From Maratus speciosus (taxonomy: Eukaryota; Arthropoda; Arachnida; Araneae; Salticidae), in the NCBI GenBank assembly GCA_963932465.1, contig OZ010787.1:30198087-30262086 (forward strand): a stretch of 64,000 nt of DNA. The letters are read 5' to 3'. Within the stretch, counting starts at the first letter, position 1, and every line of letters starts with the position of its first letter. Positions 32,961 through 44,349 of this stretch are shown piece after piece. The translations under genes and the position numbers were made by a program. The notes below the pieces were generated by a model. It was not told the origin of the DNA. It saw only the letters and a list, made by a program, of their open reading frames with translations, and did not search any database.

Positions 32961-33436
32961 CCTCAGCTACGGCGCAATTAATCAGTCAAAAGAAAGTTTC
33001 ACTCCATAAGGAAGCGGAAGAGTTGAATAGGTGGTGTCAGTTTTCCAAATTCAAGGAAGGTAATCTAAGCCTTTAGCATAAAGGGATTTCTTTAAAGAAC
33101 GCATCCTAAAATCCTACGTTCCTCTGATATGTTCATCACAAATTCTTTGTATTTTACTCAAGTAAAGAATACAGAAATCGCTGCATGTGAAAGTTTAGCG
33201 CCTTTAAGCACAAAGAAGGTCCTCTGCTCAGCAGATCTACTTAGACCCAACAGATGATTCACACCTGGTTTTAGAAAATGTTAAACAAAACAAAAAATGT
33301 ACAATCCAAAATTATTTATCGCCACTCTCTACTCCTACCGCCGGTTGGCGCCCCCTGCGACTAGGCGCCCCCTGCGACTAGGCGCCCCGTGCGATGGCAC
33401 ACTTCGCACACCCCTTGGGCCGGCCCTGGATATATA

Positions 33437-33901
33437 CTTCTAAACTGTTTTTTTTTTATTAGTGACATCAAATAATTTATTTTTATAAACCCAGAAAGCT
33501 CTTTTTAAGATATTTTAAAGTAGCCATCGTTAAACTTCACGGTAAAATTTTTGTGTTTATTTCTCACCGTTAACACACAGTCTTTCATTTATGTTATATG
33601 GTTTCATTTTTTTAAATAGCCCCTTCTTCCCTTCTGCGTCAAATATATGTTAAAATTCATGTATTTTTTTACATTATAAATCTCCAAGAATTCATAAACT
33701 AATAATATATGGAATATCAATTTTTAACATTCTACGTGTACCATACGAATACATTTTATATATTCAGATGCTAACAAAGAAAATTTTCAATTTAGACAGA
33801 AATAAAATACATTCTGCGTAAAAATACGAGGACTTTATCATTTAAAAGACGCACATCACAAAAATGTTTTCTTGTAATTTGGTACCACTATCGCCGCCAT
33901 C
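33437..33901. other. No gene recognised
   Basis: AT-rich spacer, no ORF or repeat that I could assign. Confidence 0.35.
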
Positions 33902-34037
33902 CTAATTCTAGGCCTGAGCGCTGACACAAAAATGGCGGCTGTCGAGGGCGAATTATTTCAGCGTTTTAATGTCTCTGGAATTTGTACAGCAATAATTTTT
34001 TAAAAGTTTTTTACGCTTTATTTTATTGACATTAAAT

Positions 34038-34083
<46 letters not shown>

Positions 34084-34172
34084 TTTGGAAAATATTAGAG
34101 TCGGACAAACGCTTATAAAGTTCGTCTACGGCAGCCGCCATTTTTTCTGTCAGCGCCCAGGTCTAATATTCA
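33902..34172. mobile_element. Foldback MITE (family L) with central poly-A
   Basis: The left arm CTAGGCCTGAGCGCTGACAC, then AAAAATGGCGGCTG, is mirrored on the right by CAGCCGCCATTTTTTCTGTC, then AGCGCCCAGGTCTAAT. A run of about 39 A separates the arms (34042-34080). Confidence 0.75.
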
Positions 34173-34415
34173 GGGGGTCGTGTACTCATTTGCGTTGGAG
34201 TTCCTCAACAGTAGTTTTCGTGGTTACGTAGCAGCTATATATAGTCCGGTAGATAAATTCAGTGGATTTTGAATATCAGCCCTAGTATGACCACTCTACC
34301 GAGTTACAATGCACAGTTTTAGCACAATCTTTGACTTACTGTGTTGACAGCAGCTATTTCTTTGTCATAATTCGGAAGGCAAACGAAATATTAGTTTAAC
34401 AAAGATTTCCCTTAA

Positions 34416-34626
34416 CCCCTTAACCTACGATTTACTTTCAACAGCTCCACGGTTTGGCAAATCCATAGCTACCACTAAAATTTAATAGAGATTTTCGCCT
34501 TGTTTAATCATGGAATTTCGACGATTAAATTAAACCATATTTACTGTGAAATTTTAGTGGTAAGAAGAATTTACATTTGGCTCGATCATTGTACGCGGGC
34601 TATGCCCGTCATTGTAGGTTAAGGGG
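34416..34626. mobile_element. TTAA-flanked MITE with family I-like core, 211 bp
   Basis: TTAA at 34412-34415 and 34627-34630; ends CCCCTTAACCTACGAT and its inverse ATTGTAGGTTAAGGGG. Near the right end CGGGCTATGCCCG forms a hairpin. The interior carries CATAGCTACCACTAAAATTT and its inverse, as in family I. Confidence 0.8.
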
Positions 34627-34630
34627 TTAA

Positions 34631-34834
34631 ACTTCCTACCCTGTTGAAATTCTACTGAACCTCGATAAAAATATTTCACATCAGAATTTGTATTAAACAC
34701 TGTTTAATATATTTATTTATCTTAGGTATCGTCAGACTTTATTTCACTTACTACTTTAATAAAAAAAATCTGGTTCGAATTGCATGAAATGATTTATAGT
34801 AATGGGTCTATTAGACCCATTCAGGGTGGGAAGG
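34631..34834. mobile_element. TTAA-type MITE abutting the previous one
   Basis: It shares TTAA 34627-34630 with the preceding MITE. The left end ACTTCCTACCCTG mirrors right end CAGGGTGGGAAGG; the right TTAA has become TTAT. A perfect 10-bp stem, AATGGGTCTA, with one central base lies at 34801-34821. Confidence 0.7.
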
Positions 34835-35339
34835 TTATATGTTTTGTTTCAAACGGAATTGCGTGTGCCGAAAATCTCCATAATATCGTGTGAATGTTTC
34901 AAAACTATTATCGAACATCCCACAAAGCTATTGTTGTGCAACAGTTTTTGACCTAAAACCCAAGGAAAAACATCGACCAAGCACCGTACTCACTTGATAT
35001 GATCAAATGTGACTTGTGTTCAGAAGATAAAAGTTCTAACTCGAGGAAAACGTTTTGAACCAATTCATTCAATAAAAGGAAATTTGTCGAGAGAGCTGAA
35101 CGCCATATATCAATCAGTCTAAAAAATGTATGGGTGATTGAGTCAAGCATAATCTAGTTTTATTCGACTCGTTTTGAAAGCTATAAAATAAATTTCGATG
35201 AATAAATTATTCTTTGGGTATTCAATTAACAATTCGGGATACTTTTTACACAGAATGAAGTAATAGATTTTTTTTTATTTTATGAAGTATTATTCAATCA
35301 AGTTGAATAGTTCATTAATCGGGATCAATTTTTATACAC
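34835..35339. other. No gene recognised
   Basis: No ORF or repeat that I could match. Confidence 0.35.
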
Positions 35340-36240
35340 TGACAAATAGTATATATGACATTATGACGTAGGATGAACGGGAGGGTGAGGGCTGCCTCTG
35401 AACATGCAGTGCGGCGCTACGTGCAATAAGTTATGCAAGTTCAGGCAATAGATGATTTTACTTGGCAAAATTAATGTTAGTTCGGGATTTCGGCTCACTT
35501 TATGTTTTTTCGGTCGCTGAATCCAAATTTGTAACTTCGCACCAAAATTTCATCCGGCAACCCCGCAAAAAACTGATTTTTTGAAAAAAATTGTTTATGA
35601 AAACTAAGCAATGGGAATGTTCCGAGGCAGCTCCCTCCCCCCCTCTCCCGTTTATCCTACATGATAATGTCATATATCCTATTTGTTGAAAATTTTGTGT
35701 ACTTTCTGAATTTCTACATATTTTTTCCCTAAAAAAAAAAAAAAAATAATAATTTAAAAACAACTATTTTTTTGGCGGGGGGAGTCGCGGGGGCAACATT
35801 GGGGAGAAATTAAAAATTCGGATTCAGAGACACACAAAACTTAATGTAAACCTTATAGGGAAAGTTCGGAGGGGAGACGGGAGGGCGAATGTAAAAGATG
35901 TGAGTAGTTAAGTGGAATTGCACAACTTAGTCCACGCAGCACCGCGACGCATGTTCCGAGGCAGCCCCCCCCCCCCCCCACACACACACACACACCTTCC
36001 TATTCATTCTACGTCATATTGTCATATATCTTTTCTTTTCACATTTTGTCTACTTTCTGAATTTCTAGATACTTTTTCCCTAAAACAATAATAAAATTCA
36101 CTTTTTTAATAAAAACCTTTTTGGGGGGCATTTTACCAAAATTTGGGGGGTTGCCCGGAGAAATTTTGCTGGGAAGTTACATATTTGGATTCCGCGACTC
36201 AAAAAACAAAGTAAGCCAATTTCCAGGACTACCATTACTT
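35340..36240. repeat. Composite of inverted copies of repeat family K
   Basis: TGACATTATGACGTAGGATG at about 35357 appears inverted as CCTACATGATAATGTCATAT near 35655 and again as TTCTACGTCATATTGTCATA near 36009. Associated blocks CCGAGGCAGC with poly-C, and GGTCGCTGAATCC with AACTTCGCACCAAAATTT, also recur. Another copy is at 43365-43735. Confidence 0.6.
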
Positions 36241-36459
36241 TTGAAAGGTAAAATTCCCTATTGCCTGGACTATAAGACGATCAATGCTGTAAGAATTTAG
36301 CGGAGACTATTGACACACTGCTGCGCATCTTTTCCACTAACTTATATATGAAAATATAATATAAGTATTACTGCAAATAATAATGAATTTTAATTTTCAT
36401 ATAATCTGATAGAGAAAATTATCTTTTCATAAATAAATAGAATAATCATTAAATGAAAT

Positions 36460-36475
36460 ATATATACACACACAA

Positions 36476-36515
<40 letters not shown>
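36460..36515. repeat. CA/TA microsatellite
   Basis: CACACAAACACACACACA passes into (TA)n directly beyond the 3' end of the LINE fragment. Confidence 0.85.
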
Positions 36516-36517
<2 letters not shown>

Positions 36518-36518
<1 letters not shown>

Positions 36519-37195
36519 CAACAACAACCGTTTTCACTCCACTGCTGTGTGTAGGTCACCCCCAGATTTTTCCAATGTTTCCTGTCTAGTGCTTTAATCA
36601 TCCAATTGATACCGGTCACTTTTCTGATTTCATCACTCCATCTTACTTGAGGTCGTCTTCTTGGCCGTTTTACATCTCTGGGATACCGCTGTAGGGTGTG
36701 TGTGCTACATTTATTGTCTTGTCTTCTTGCAATGTTCCCAGCCCATTTCCATTTTAGCAGTTTATGTCTTTCAATGATTTCAAAAACGTTTGTCTGATTT
36801 CTTATCCAGGTTATTCTCTTTCTGTCTCTTCTAATTATACCTAGCATGCATCTTTCCATACTTCTATGTGTTGTTTTTAATATTTGTACCACTCGTTTTG
36901 TTAGCGTCTATGTGTCTGCTCCATAAGTTAGTAGGGGCAAAACACATTGGTTAAGCACCTTTCTTTTCAAACAAAGAGGCATGTTATTCTTCAGAATAAT
37001 ATTGTTCTTTCCAAAAGCACTCCATCTATATCTTAATCTTCTATTGATTTCATTCATGATACTATTATTTGATGATATGCCCTGTCCAAGGTACACATAA
37101 CTTTGCACTTCTTTAATCTCAGTGTTGTAGTAAACGATTTTCTTTTTTGATGCAAACGAATTGAACATCACCTTAGTCTTTTCCAAATTTATTTT
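36518..37195 (-). pseudogene. RTE-like LINE, C-terminal end of reverse transcriptase
   Basis: This is the 3' end of a non-LTR retrotransposon ORF, encoding the region after the reverse transcriptase palm. Reading leftward from 37195: EKTKVMFNSFASKKK, YVYLGQGIS, EINRRLRYRWSAFGK, then QCVLPLLTYGADT. A single TAG follows at about 36909, where the family usually has Trp. The same frame continues as KTTHRSMERCMLGIIRRDRK, WKWAGNIARRQD, RRPQVRWSDEIRK and ALDRKHWKNLGV to its stop. This order is typical of RTE-clade elements. The palm with its catalytic box and the endonuclease are missing, so the copy is 5'-truncated. It sits between two TA-rich microsatellites (36460-36515 and 37237-37278), consistent with insertion into a (TA)n tract or with a microsatellite 3' tail. 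It is inactive. Confidence 0.88.
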
Positions 37196-37234
37196 TTATC
37201 CAACATTAATGCTAGCTTCTGCCAAATCTTTTAG

Positions 37235-37235
<1 letters not shown>

Positions 37236-37278
<43 letters not shown>
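37236..37278. repeat. (TA)n microsatellite
   Basis: About 21 TA units beyond the truncated 5' end of the LINE. Confidence 0.9.
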
Positions 37279-37281
<3 letters not shown>

Positions 37282-37789
37282 TATATAATCATTATAAACC
37301 AACACAAACGACCATTTACAATTGTGAATATTAAAATAAAAAATGAAGTTTTGCTCTTTATACACACTGTAAACTGAAATGTCTGAATTTCAGACACATA
37401 AGTGTCTGAAACGGAGTGTTCAATTTTCAGACATTTTAAAGTGTCTAAATTTTTAAGACGCTTGTATGTGTCTAAATTTAAGACATTTCAAACATCTGAA
37501 TTGCATCCATGTTTGACCACGTTTAATTTCTCTGCAAAAGCAGCCTTTTTTTCACATTTTTTTCGGTAAGCCTTATACACAGAAAAAAAAAAATTAAATG
37601 AAAAATTGTACCGCCAATAAAAACGCCAGTACAATTTACTTATTTTAATGGAAATTTTCTTCAATTTCCAGAAAAATTTATTTTTTTTTAATTTCTGCAT
37701 TTAAAAAATAAAAAATTCTGCATTCAAGGAAGGCCACACACATGTTTCGAATGCAAGGTCCCGCTCGTTTTACACGATTTACTCAATTT

Positions 37790-37880
37790 ACATAATTGCA
37801 TTTACTCGTCGCTGGATACGAACTGGGGACCTCTTGATTACTAGACTATCCGTCCTATCCTCTCGGCCACGCCTCGACAG
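37790..37880 (-). repeat. tRNA-like segment (SINE head or tRNA pseudogene)
   Basis: On the minus strand: GTCGAGGCGTGGCCGAGAGG has a perfect A box, and CCCAGTTCGTATCC is a B box with one change (T for A). The 5' GTCG can pair with the 3' CGAC. The A-box block TGGCCGAGAGG is shared with the SINE at 30483-30706. Confidence 0.55.
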
Positions 37881-38624
37881 CTGAACACTTCAAATATTGT
37901 TACTTATTTATGGCTCAGAATTTATTTTATGGCAATGTCATAACGATTTTACACATCTTCTCTCTAGAATTTTGAATATTTTGCTTTTTAATTTCATGTG
38001 ATGTAGGACAGCAGAAAGATTTTTTTTCTTCTGCCGAAGAAATTTTCAGAACACAAATATTATTGCTTTATACAGAACACGTTATTTGTGTATTAAAATG
38101 TTTTAACAGTGTGTATATATATATGCGTGTGTATGTAATTCTGGGCTTGTCCCGTTTCAGTTATGTGTGTGTGTGGGGGGGGGGTGTAATAATTCAACGC
38201 CTTTTAAAAATAAAATCAATTTTTCATTAAAAAAAATACATTTCTTACCGTTCAAATCTTGTACATAATTTTAATGCGAGGGTATTGATATAGTTTTCTT
38301 TTTTCTTTAATTTTTTTTCTTCTGTTTAACTGAATATATGGCACTTTTTTTTTTTAATTAAGCGCTTTAACTCCTTCCTATATGCTATATATTGTGAACA
38401 AAATTTCTCAGTTATAAATATTGTGTATAATGTTTCTGCAAAAATAATAAAAATCATTGTTTTACGCACAAATTTTTTTGTCTTTATTTTTTTTTCCCGA
38501 TCGAAATACAGGGTAAAATTTTTTCATGAAACTAATTTTCTCACGGTGATATCCGAACTAAATCGATAGTCAATCGTTAGCTAAAAGGTTAGCATAGTAA
38601 AGAATTTCAGGCTAATCCCATATA

Positions 38625-39160
38625 CAGTGAAATACGTTTAACACGAAACTGAGGGGACCAAAATTTTTTTTCGCGTTAAAAGATTCGTAAAAGAAAAGAA
38701 AACCCACCAATATTTTCGATGTCGTCAAATTTTATTTCGATTTCCTGTAGGTTGCACACTTTAGGATAAAAAGCAAGTAAAAAATTATTGTTTTTTGGGG
38801 CAAAAATTAGATATCTTTTTTTGAAGTGCCTTTTTCAGCACCATATTGCCCACAAATTGTTTGAGATCATCTATTGTTTTATTCATCTCTCCATTCGAAA
38901 ACGCAGCTTATTATCTGCGCACACTTTTAATTATTTTCTGCATTTATGAAGTAGAGGGGGTGAGATCTACATCGTTGTTTGCGTTGTCAGGTCGTCGGAA
39001 ACTACATTTCACACGAAATTTTTTGTGTTAAACGATTTTTGTTTCATGTTAAAAGAAAAAAAATGTATTAAATTGCATAATATACTGTCCGTACTACTAT
39101 ATCATTTCGTATTAACCGATTTTTCATGTTAAACGTTTTCTTGTTAAACGTATTTCACTG
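38625..39160. mobile_element. Pogo/Tigger-like non-autonomous element, 536 bp
   Basis: Left CAGTGAAATACGTTTAACAC, then GAAACTGAGGGGACC; right-end inverse CAGTGAAATACGTTTAACAA. TA precedes the left end; the right-hand TA is not preserved. CAGT ends with a GGGGACC motif are typical of pogo-type elements. No transposase. Confidence 0.75.
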
Positions 39161-39460
39161 CGATTTCAAATAAAAACAGATAATAAGTTCGACCTCTCTT
39201 AGTCAAACAGATGGCGCCACTGTTTTTGGAAATTTTGCAATCATTTTTCATTGCAGTTATCATTTCAATTTTCATTGCGTTTGATTATTTTCATATCCTA
39301 AGACACTTTCTTTTTGAGACAACTATATGCAGAAATTTCAATTTGTTTTTGTTCTAAAACGCAGGGCTCTGATATACAGTAAAATCTTCTAAAATAGAAT
39401 ACAAGATACCGAAAAAAATCTTCGTTAAACAGGTTTAAAGAGTACTTTAAACAGGTTTAA

Positions 39461-39985
39461 CTCTTTATGTACTGAATTATGAATTTATGAAAATTTTATC
39501 TTCTAAAGCATTTTTCGTGAATTTTTGAAACTACATTAGAAGATTTACATAATCATTTAACAAATTTTAGTAGAATTTTAGAAGGATTGAAGGATTTAGG
39601 AGGATTAATTAAATTTGAATTTATAGAGATTTTGTGCAATATTTATAAACCCACTCAATCGTTTTATTTTAAATATTTTTCTTAGTATTTTGTAGAATTA
39701 GGAAATATACAAATGTAATGTTCTTACAATAGAAATATAGAAATATTTCCGAATTGAAAAATCCCCCCCCCTCCCCCAACGCCGAAAAGCTGAAAGATGC
39801 AAAGGCAAAATATATCATTTAAAAAATATATTTTTGTTTTGTGCAACCAATAATGCTTTTGGAACAAGATAAAGTAATACATCTGTAACTCATTATAAAC
39901 TGCATTACTACTAATTGATGTATTAAATGAATTTTATAATAAGTTATTTTAAGGGTACTTATAAGTACCGTCAGTAGAAAAAGGG
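39461..39985. mobile_element. TTAA-flanked MITE (family D), 525 bp
   Basis: TTAA at 39457-39460 and 39986-39989. Left CTCTTTATGTACTGA; right-end inverse CCCTTTTTCTACTGACGG, followed by the palindrome GGTACTTATAAGTACC (39954-39969). Confidence 0.75.
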
Positions 39986-40694
39986 TTAAAGAGGAACAGC
40001 AAATAAAACTTCTGTAAATCTCTGCTTAACGGAAACTTGGCTGAAACGGAAATTTTCATGGTTTCTGCGAAATAACACACTTTTTAAGATTAAAACCTGC
40101 CTTTTGCTAAACTTTCGTAATTAAACTTGACATTTTCTATAAATTTCAGAAGGGATTGTAGTTTTAGTCCATGTAGTAGGATTATCCCACCCTTTGGATA
40201 CGCCACTGGTACTGGTTAGAATACAAAATAAATAAATCATGTCTAATATTTTTAGAAAGTTTTAGAGTTTAAAAAGTGGTGATTTAAATATGTAAATAAG
40301 TCCATGAAAGATTATATTGTATCTTTAACTGGAAAATTTTAAATACAGAAATATGCAAAAAATAGAAAATTGTTTGGAATTTACGGAAGAAAATTTGCAT
40401 TAAAATACGTAAATTGGCGTCTCAACTGGCAATATAATTTAAATATTTTAACGGATATTTTTTACAATGTATAAAGCTTACAAAAAACAGAAAAAAATTG
40501 GCTGCTTATTGCCGAAGTTGCAGGTTGGTCAAAAATGGATGCGATTCAGACGTTTGAAATGTCTTAAATTCAGACACATACACGTGTCTTAAAAATTAAG
40601 ACACTTTAAAATGTCTGAAAATTGAACACTCCAGTTTAAGACATTTATGTGTCTGAATTTCAGACATGTTAGTTTACAGTGTTTATACCATGGT

Positions 40695-40835
40695 CATCTA
40701 GTAAGACACTTAAGTGTCTTAATTTCAGACACCTGTGATGTCTGAAATTCCATATTCAGACACTTAAGTGTCTGAATTACTTTTTCAGTCACATATGTGT
40801 CTGAATTTAAGACGCCCTTATTTGCAGTGCAAAAT
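40695..40835. mobile_element. Fragment related to the CACTG-ended element
   Basis: A cluster of AAGACACTTAAGTGTCTT and TCAGACACTTAAGTGTCTGA palindromes ending GCCCTTATTTGCAGTG. It looks like a single subterminal end next to the complete element. Confidence 0.55.
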
Positions 40836-41515
40836 ATCCAAAATATACTATAATATCGAGTTCGACAAGAAATTTAAAATACAGTAAAATACTGTATATC
40901 ATAAAAGTATTGAAAATAGTGGGAAAATGGATATATTTGTGGTTCCATTTCAGAATCGTCAGGCTCAAATTACCTCATGTTCTAGAAATAGCCTGTCCGT
41001 TTTCATCCTTGCATTAGCCATAACAAGCTGTAAAATGCAAAATCTGAGCTATCATACAGAGTGAAACAAATTCCAAATCATTTGGTTCCAATTACACCAT
41101 GTTCCACAAATAACATGTATGATTTCATCCTTGAATTAGTCATAACAAGCTACAAACTCCGAAATCGTTCACACTGAATTGAGAAAAAAAAATAACATGA
41201 GATCAAAAATAAAGTGGATTAAAAAAATCATGTACCTCCTGTAGGATTTATCAAGTCAGTAATGACACAACAAATCTGAAAAAGGGGTAGTAATGATTTG
41301 CGCATGTTACCAGGAATATTATGTGTAAAACTACTTACAAATCCATGGAGTTAAGGAAGAAGCGTGATAATTTTGAGTTCGGTTAAATACGGTTCTGCGC
41401 ATTATTATTATATACAATGATGCCCTCTATCATTCGATAAAAAAATTAAACAGTACCGCCATTAAATTCTACAGGAAATAATAATTGTAATAATAATGTA
41501 ATGTACCTTTAAAAA
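40836..41515. other. No gene recognised; a short direct duplication
   Basis: Two related segments of about 110 bp occur near 40930-41050 and 41050-41165, each with CATGTTC followed by CTAGAAATA or CACAAATAACATG and then TTAGCCATAACAAGCT or TTAGTCATAACAAGCT. No ORF of interest. Confidence 0.4.
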
Positions 41516-41732
41516 CCCTTTCACCGTCCGAGGGTTTTGCAGTATTTTTCTAAGAATGCTTGTAAATCCCAGGATATATATTTTTAAAATCTCAGTTTGA
41601 TCCTATAATATCTTTAATATCACTACTTTCTATGTAAGGTTAAAAATAGAATTCTGTTTAAAATATTTTGGTCTACAACCATTTTAACACGATTTCTAGG
41701 AACAGAAAAATCCGGGCCAGACGGTTAAAGGG
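41516..41732. mobile_element. TTAA-type MITE, 217 bp
   Basis: Left CCCTTTCACCGTCCGAGGG; right-end inverse CCCTTTAACCGTCTGGCC, with TTAA at 41733-41736. The left flank is TTTAAAAA. Confidence 0.65.
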
Positions 41733-42861
41733 TTAAAACACGAACTTTATTAATTTAATATAAATGATGCATTTTAAAGAATATATATGTATATATGTAT
41801 ATTTGTGTATACGTACATATATATATAAATATATATATATACAAGTATACATACGCACATATATATACATCCATTTTCTTTAAATATTACTTATTGGCAA
41901 TGCTTTTTTAAGCTTGTTTATATTAAATTGAATCTATCAAAGCTTGTTATTTACATAATATTTCAATTTCCTCAAAAGTATTCAAAAAACGCTTCTTTCA
42001 ATTTCCCAAAAAGTAAAATGAAATTACCTTTCAATGGCTTTGTCATTGTAACTCTAAAAGACAGTGTAAGTGTTGATATATTAACGGTAACAGAAGCGTT
42101 TTATTTTCCCCTCAAATATTGTGCATAAAAGGGAGGCTTTAGAAAAATCTTTTGTCAGGCAACAGTTTCTTTTCCTTGTTTAGTAACAAATTTTCTCTTA
42201 GGAAATCATATTTTCGACTAAGGTTATTTTAATGAAATTTTTTTAGATTTAAGGCGATCGAAACGTATTAGAGCATACTCAACTGTCTAACATAACAATA
42301 TCAAAGGCACATTTTCTTTAACCTATCAAGTTTTACACTTCAGATTTTTCAGACTTATTCTTTATCACTTCCTTTTTCATTAAAGGAATATGTTCCACAT
42401 TTATTAAATCAGGCAGTTAAATTTTAATTTATGCCCTGTTCAAATATTCTTTGGTCAAAAGAAGTTGTTAAAACATTTAGTTTTCAAGATACTATATTGA
42501 GTGAAGCAAAAGACAGTGAAATTTTTTAAAGGCAATAATTCGCAAATTACCGGGGATAGAACGATTCTATTTGCTTAGAAAGAAGAGAAATGAAGCCAGA
42601 TTAATTGAGAAAAGACACGAAGTTTCAAGCTACATAGTTTACATTTTCGATCAGCAAAGGATATTAATTATTTTCTACTGTCAAACGTGTGCTGAACATG
42701 GACAGTGATGCCAATTCTGGCAAATTTTCAATCCAGAAAATTCAAATACAAAAAATATTTGCATTGAAATTATCATTTAACATTGATAATTTAAATATTT
42801 TTAACTTTGACAATTTATAAATAAGAAATAAGAAATTATTAACAATACATCATTAGATTTT
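41733..42861. other. Microsatellite and AT-rich DNA, no gene recognised
   Basis: A TA/TGTA-rich microsatellite spans about 41781-41870. A 66-codon ORF (41928-42128) resembles nothing I know. Confidence 0.4.
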
Positions 42862-43070
42862 ACCCCTTGAGGGGCGGTGCGCTATTTTATAACCCACCTA
42901 ATTTTAATCAAGATGCGCACCCGAAACTTTTAATTATTTTTTTCATTTTTATATTTGGTGGAAAAAAATGTTGTAAAAATGATTTTACTCGTTTTGAAAT
43001 AAATTTCTTTGATAATTCCGGTGGTAATTCAACATTACAGAAACACAATTGCTAACCTCTGAAAGAGCTA
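42862..43070. mobile_element. Family B MITE, decayed ends
   Basis: CCCCTTGAGGGGCGGTGCGC at the left and ACACAATTGCTAACCTCTGA at the right, with TTTTGAAATAAATTTC and TCCGGTGGTAATTC inside. Terminal TTAAs are lost. Confidence 0.55.
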
Positions 43071-43364
43071 ACAAAACAGTGTTTTTTTATGTACGTTCTA
43101 CACAACTGTTCCATAAACTAAAATTCTCTTATTTAGGAATTCTTGGAACACTGTAGTTGTAACAGGAATTTAACAACATTGGTAATCTCAGAAATGCAAA
43201 ACTTCAGTATTTTTTAAGACAAATAAAGTTAGTTTGAACAAGAAAAAATACTTAAAGAAATGTTTCCTCTTTCTACGTTGTTATTTATGAAATAATTTTA
43301 ATTTATAATTTATGTTTGTTTGAAAAATAAATGGAAGGCTGGCATGTATGTCTAATTTTATTCA

Positions 43365-43735
43365 AATCAAAAATAGCCCAGGCAATTGGGGATTTTACCT
43401 GGCTAAATTAACAGTAGTTCTGGAAATTGGCTTACTTTATATTTTTTGGGTCGCTGAATCCGAATTCGTAACTTCCCACCAAAATTTCCCACGGCACTCC
43501 CCCCCCCCCAAACTTTGGTAAAATTCCCCTGAAAAAAGGTTTTTATAAAAAAAATCAATTTTTTTACTGTTTTAGGGAAAAAATATCTATAAATTCAGAA
43601 AGTAGACAAAATTTGCAACAAATAAGATACATAACATTATGATGTAGGATGAATGGCAAGGGGGGGGGGGGGAGGATCTGCCTCGCAACATGCGCCGCGG
43701 TGCTGCGTGGACTAAGTTCAATTTGGATACAGCCC
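43365..43735. repeat. Repeat family K copy
   Basis: TTTACCTGGCTAAATTAACA, GGGTCGCTGAATCCGAATTC, poly-C, then GTAGGATGAATGGC and poly-G correspond to the blocks in 35340-36240. Confidence 0.6.
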
Positions 43736-44057
43736 CTAAAATACGTTCTTTTAAAATAATTAATTTCTCGGAAACTGAATTGCATAAAAATTGCATAAAG
43801 TTTGTTTTTAGGCTAATTGAAGGGTGTAGAGATCATTTATGCTGTCAGAATTCTGTACTGCTATTGAAAAAAGTTATGGTTCGTTTTAATATGTAGAAGA
43901 TGGCTCTCTAAGAAAATTTTATATACATCATTTAAAAGTAGACTTTATTACCAATTGTGCGGTATCAGTAACTTTCTTCTTAATCTTTTGCAGCGTTAGT
44001 AAAGGGTGTTTAATTTTTTTTTCCACTACTGTACTTGGTCCGACTTCTCTATCTATC
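43736..44057. other. No gene recognised
   Basis: AT-rich DNA; only short chance ORFs. Confidence 0.35.
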
Positions 44058-44061
44058 TTAA

Positions 44062-44345
44062 CACATTCACGACGTGAAAAGATAATTTAGCTTTTCCTTC
44101 AAAAAACATCATTGACTAAGGGCGTGGCTTCTACCTTACAGAAAATGCATTTATATCCTGTTGTCTAATATTTTTTTTTAGATTGCAAGATATTTTATAT
44201 TAAATTCGTACATTGAAAGATATTTACGATGCATAGACTTAGAAAACCTATCTACAACACCAATTTACGAATGATCTGCACAGCAGAGAGGAATTTCTAC
44301 TGTTTTAAAATCCAGATTTGATAAAAATTACCCGTCGGCAATGTG
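44062..44345. mobile_element. TTAA-flanked MITE (family O), 284 bp
   Basis: TTAA at 44058-44061 and 44346-44349. Left CACATTCACGACG; right-end inverse CACATTGCCGACGGG. The interior matches 24763-25004. The right TTAA is shared with the next element. Confidence 0.75.
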
Positions 44346-44349
44346 TTAA

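Larger units (their letters stand above)
28826..33428. mobile_element. hAT-type transposon, 4603 bp, no transposase
   Basis: Both termini read CAGGGCCGGCCCAAG inward, and GATATATA is perfectly duplicated at 28818-28825 and 33429-33436. An 8-bp duplication with CAGGG ends is characteristic of hAT. No hAT transposase motifs are visible, so it is non-autonomous or decayed. It contains a nested TIR element (29889-31277), a SINE and a 245-bp tandem repeat. Confidence 0.9.
37365..40681. mobile_element. TIR transposon with CACTG ends, 3317 bp
   Basis: Left CACTGTAAACTGAAATGTCT; right-end inverse CACTGTAAACTAACATGTCT. Inverted repeats run about 150 bp and consist of repeated TCAGACACATAAGTGTCTGA-like palindromes. 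The flanks TTTATACA (37357-37364) and TTTATACC (40682-40689) match at 7 of 8 bases, which suggests hAT. CACTG ends with subterminal motif arrays also recall CACTA/Chapaev-type elements. No transposase seen. A pogo-like MITE, a family D MITE and a tRNA-like segment lie inside. Confidence 0.8.

Noticed and set aside
34043..34080. Poly-A tract as a retroposon tail
   Set aside because: It lies in the spacer of a foldback MITE, with no gene-like sequence upstream and no target duplication.
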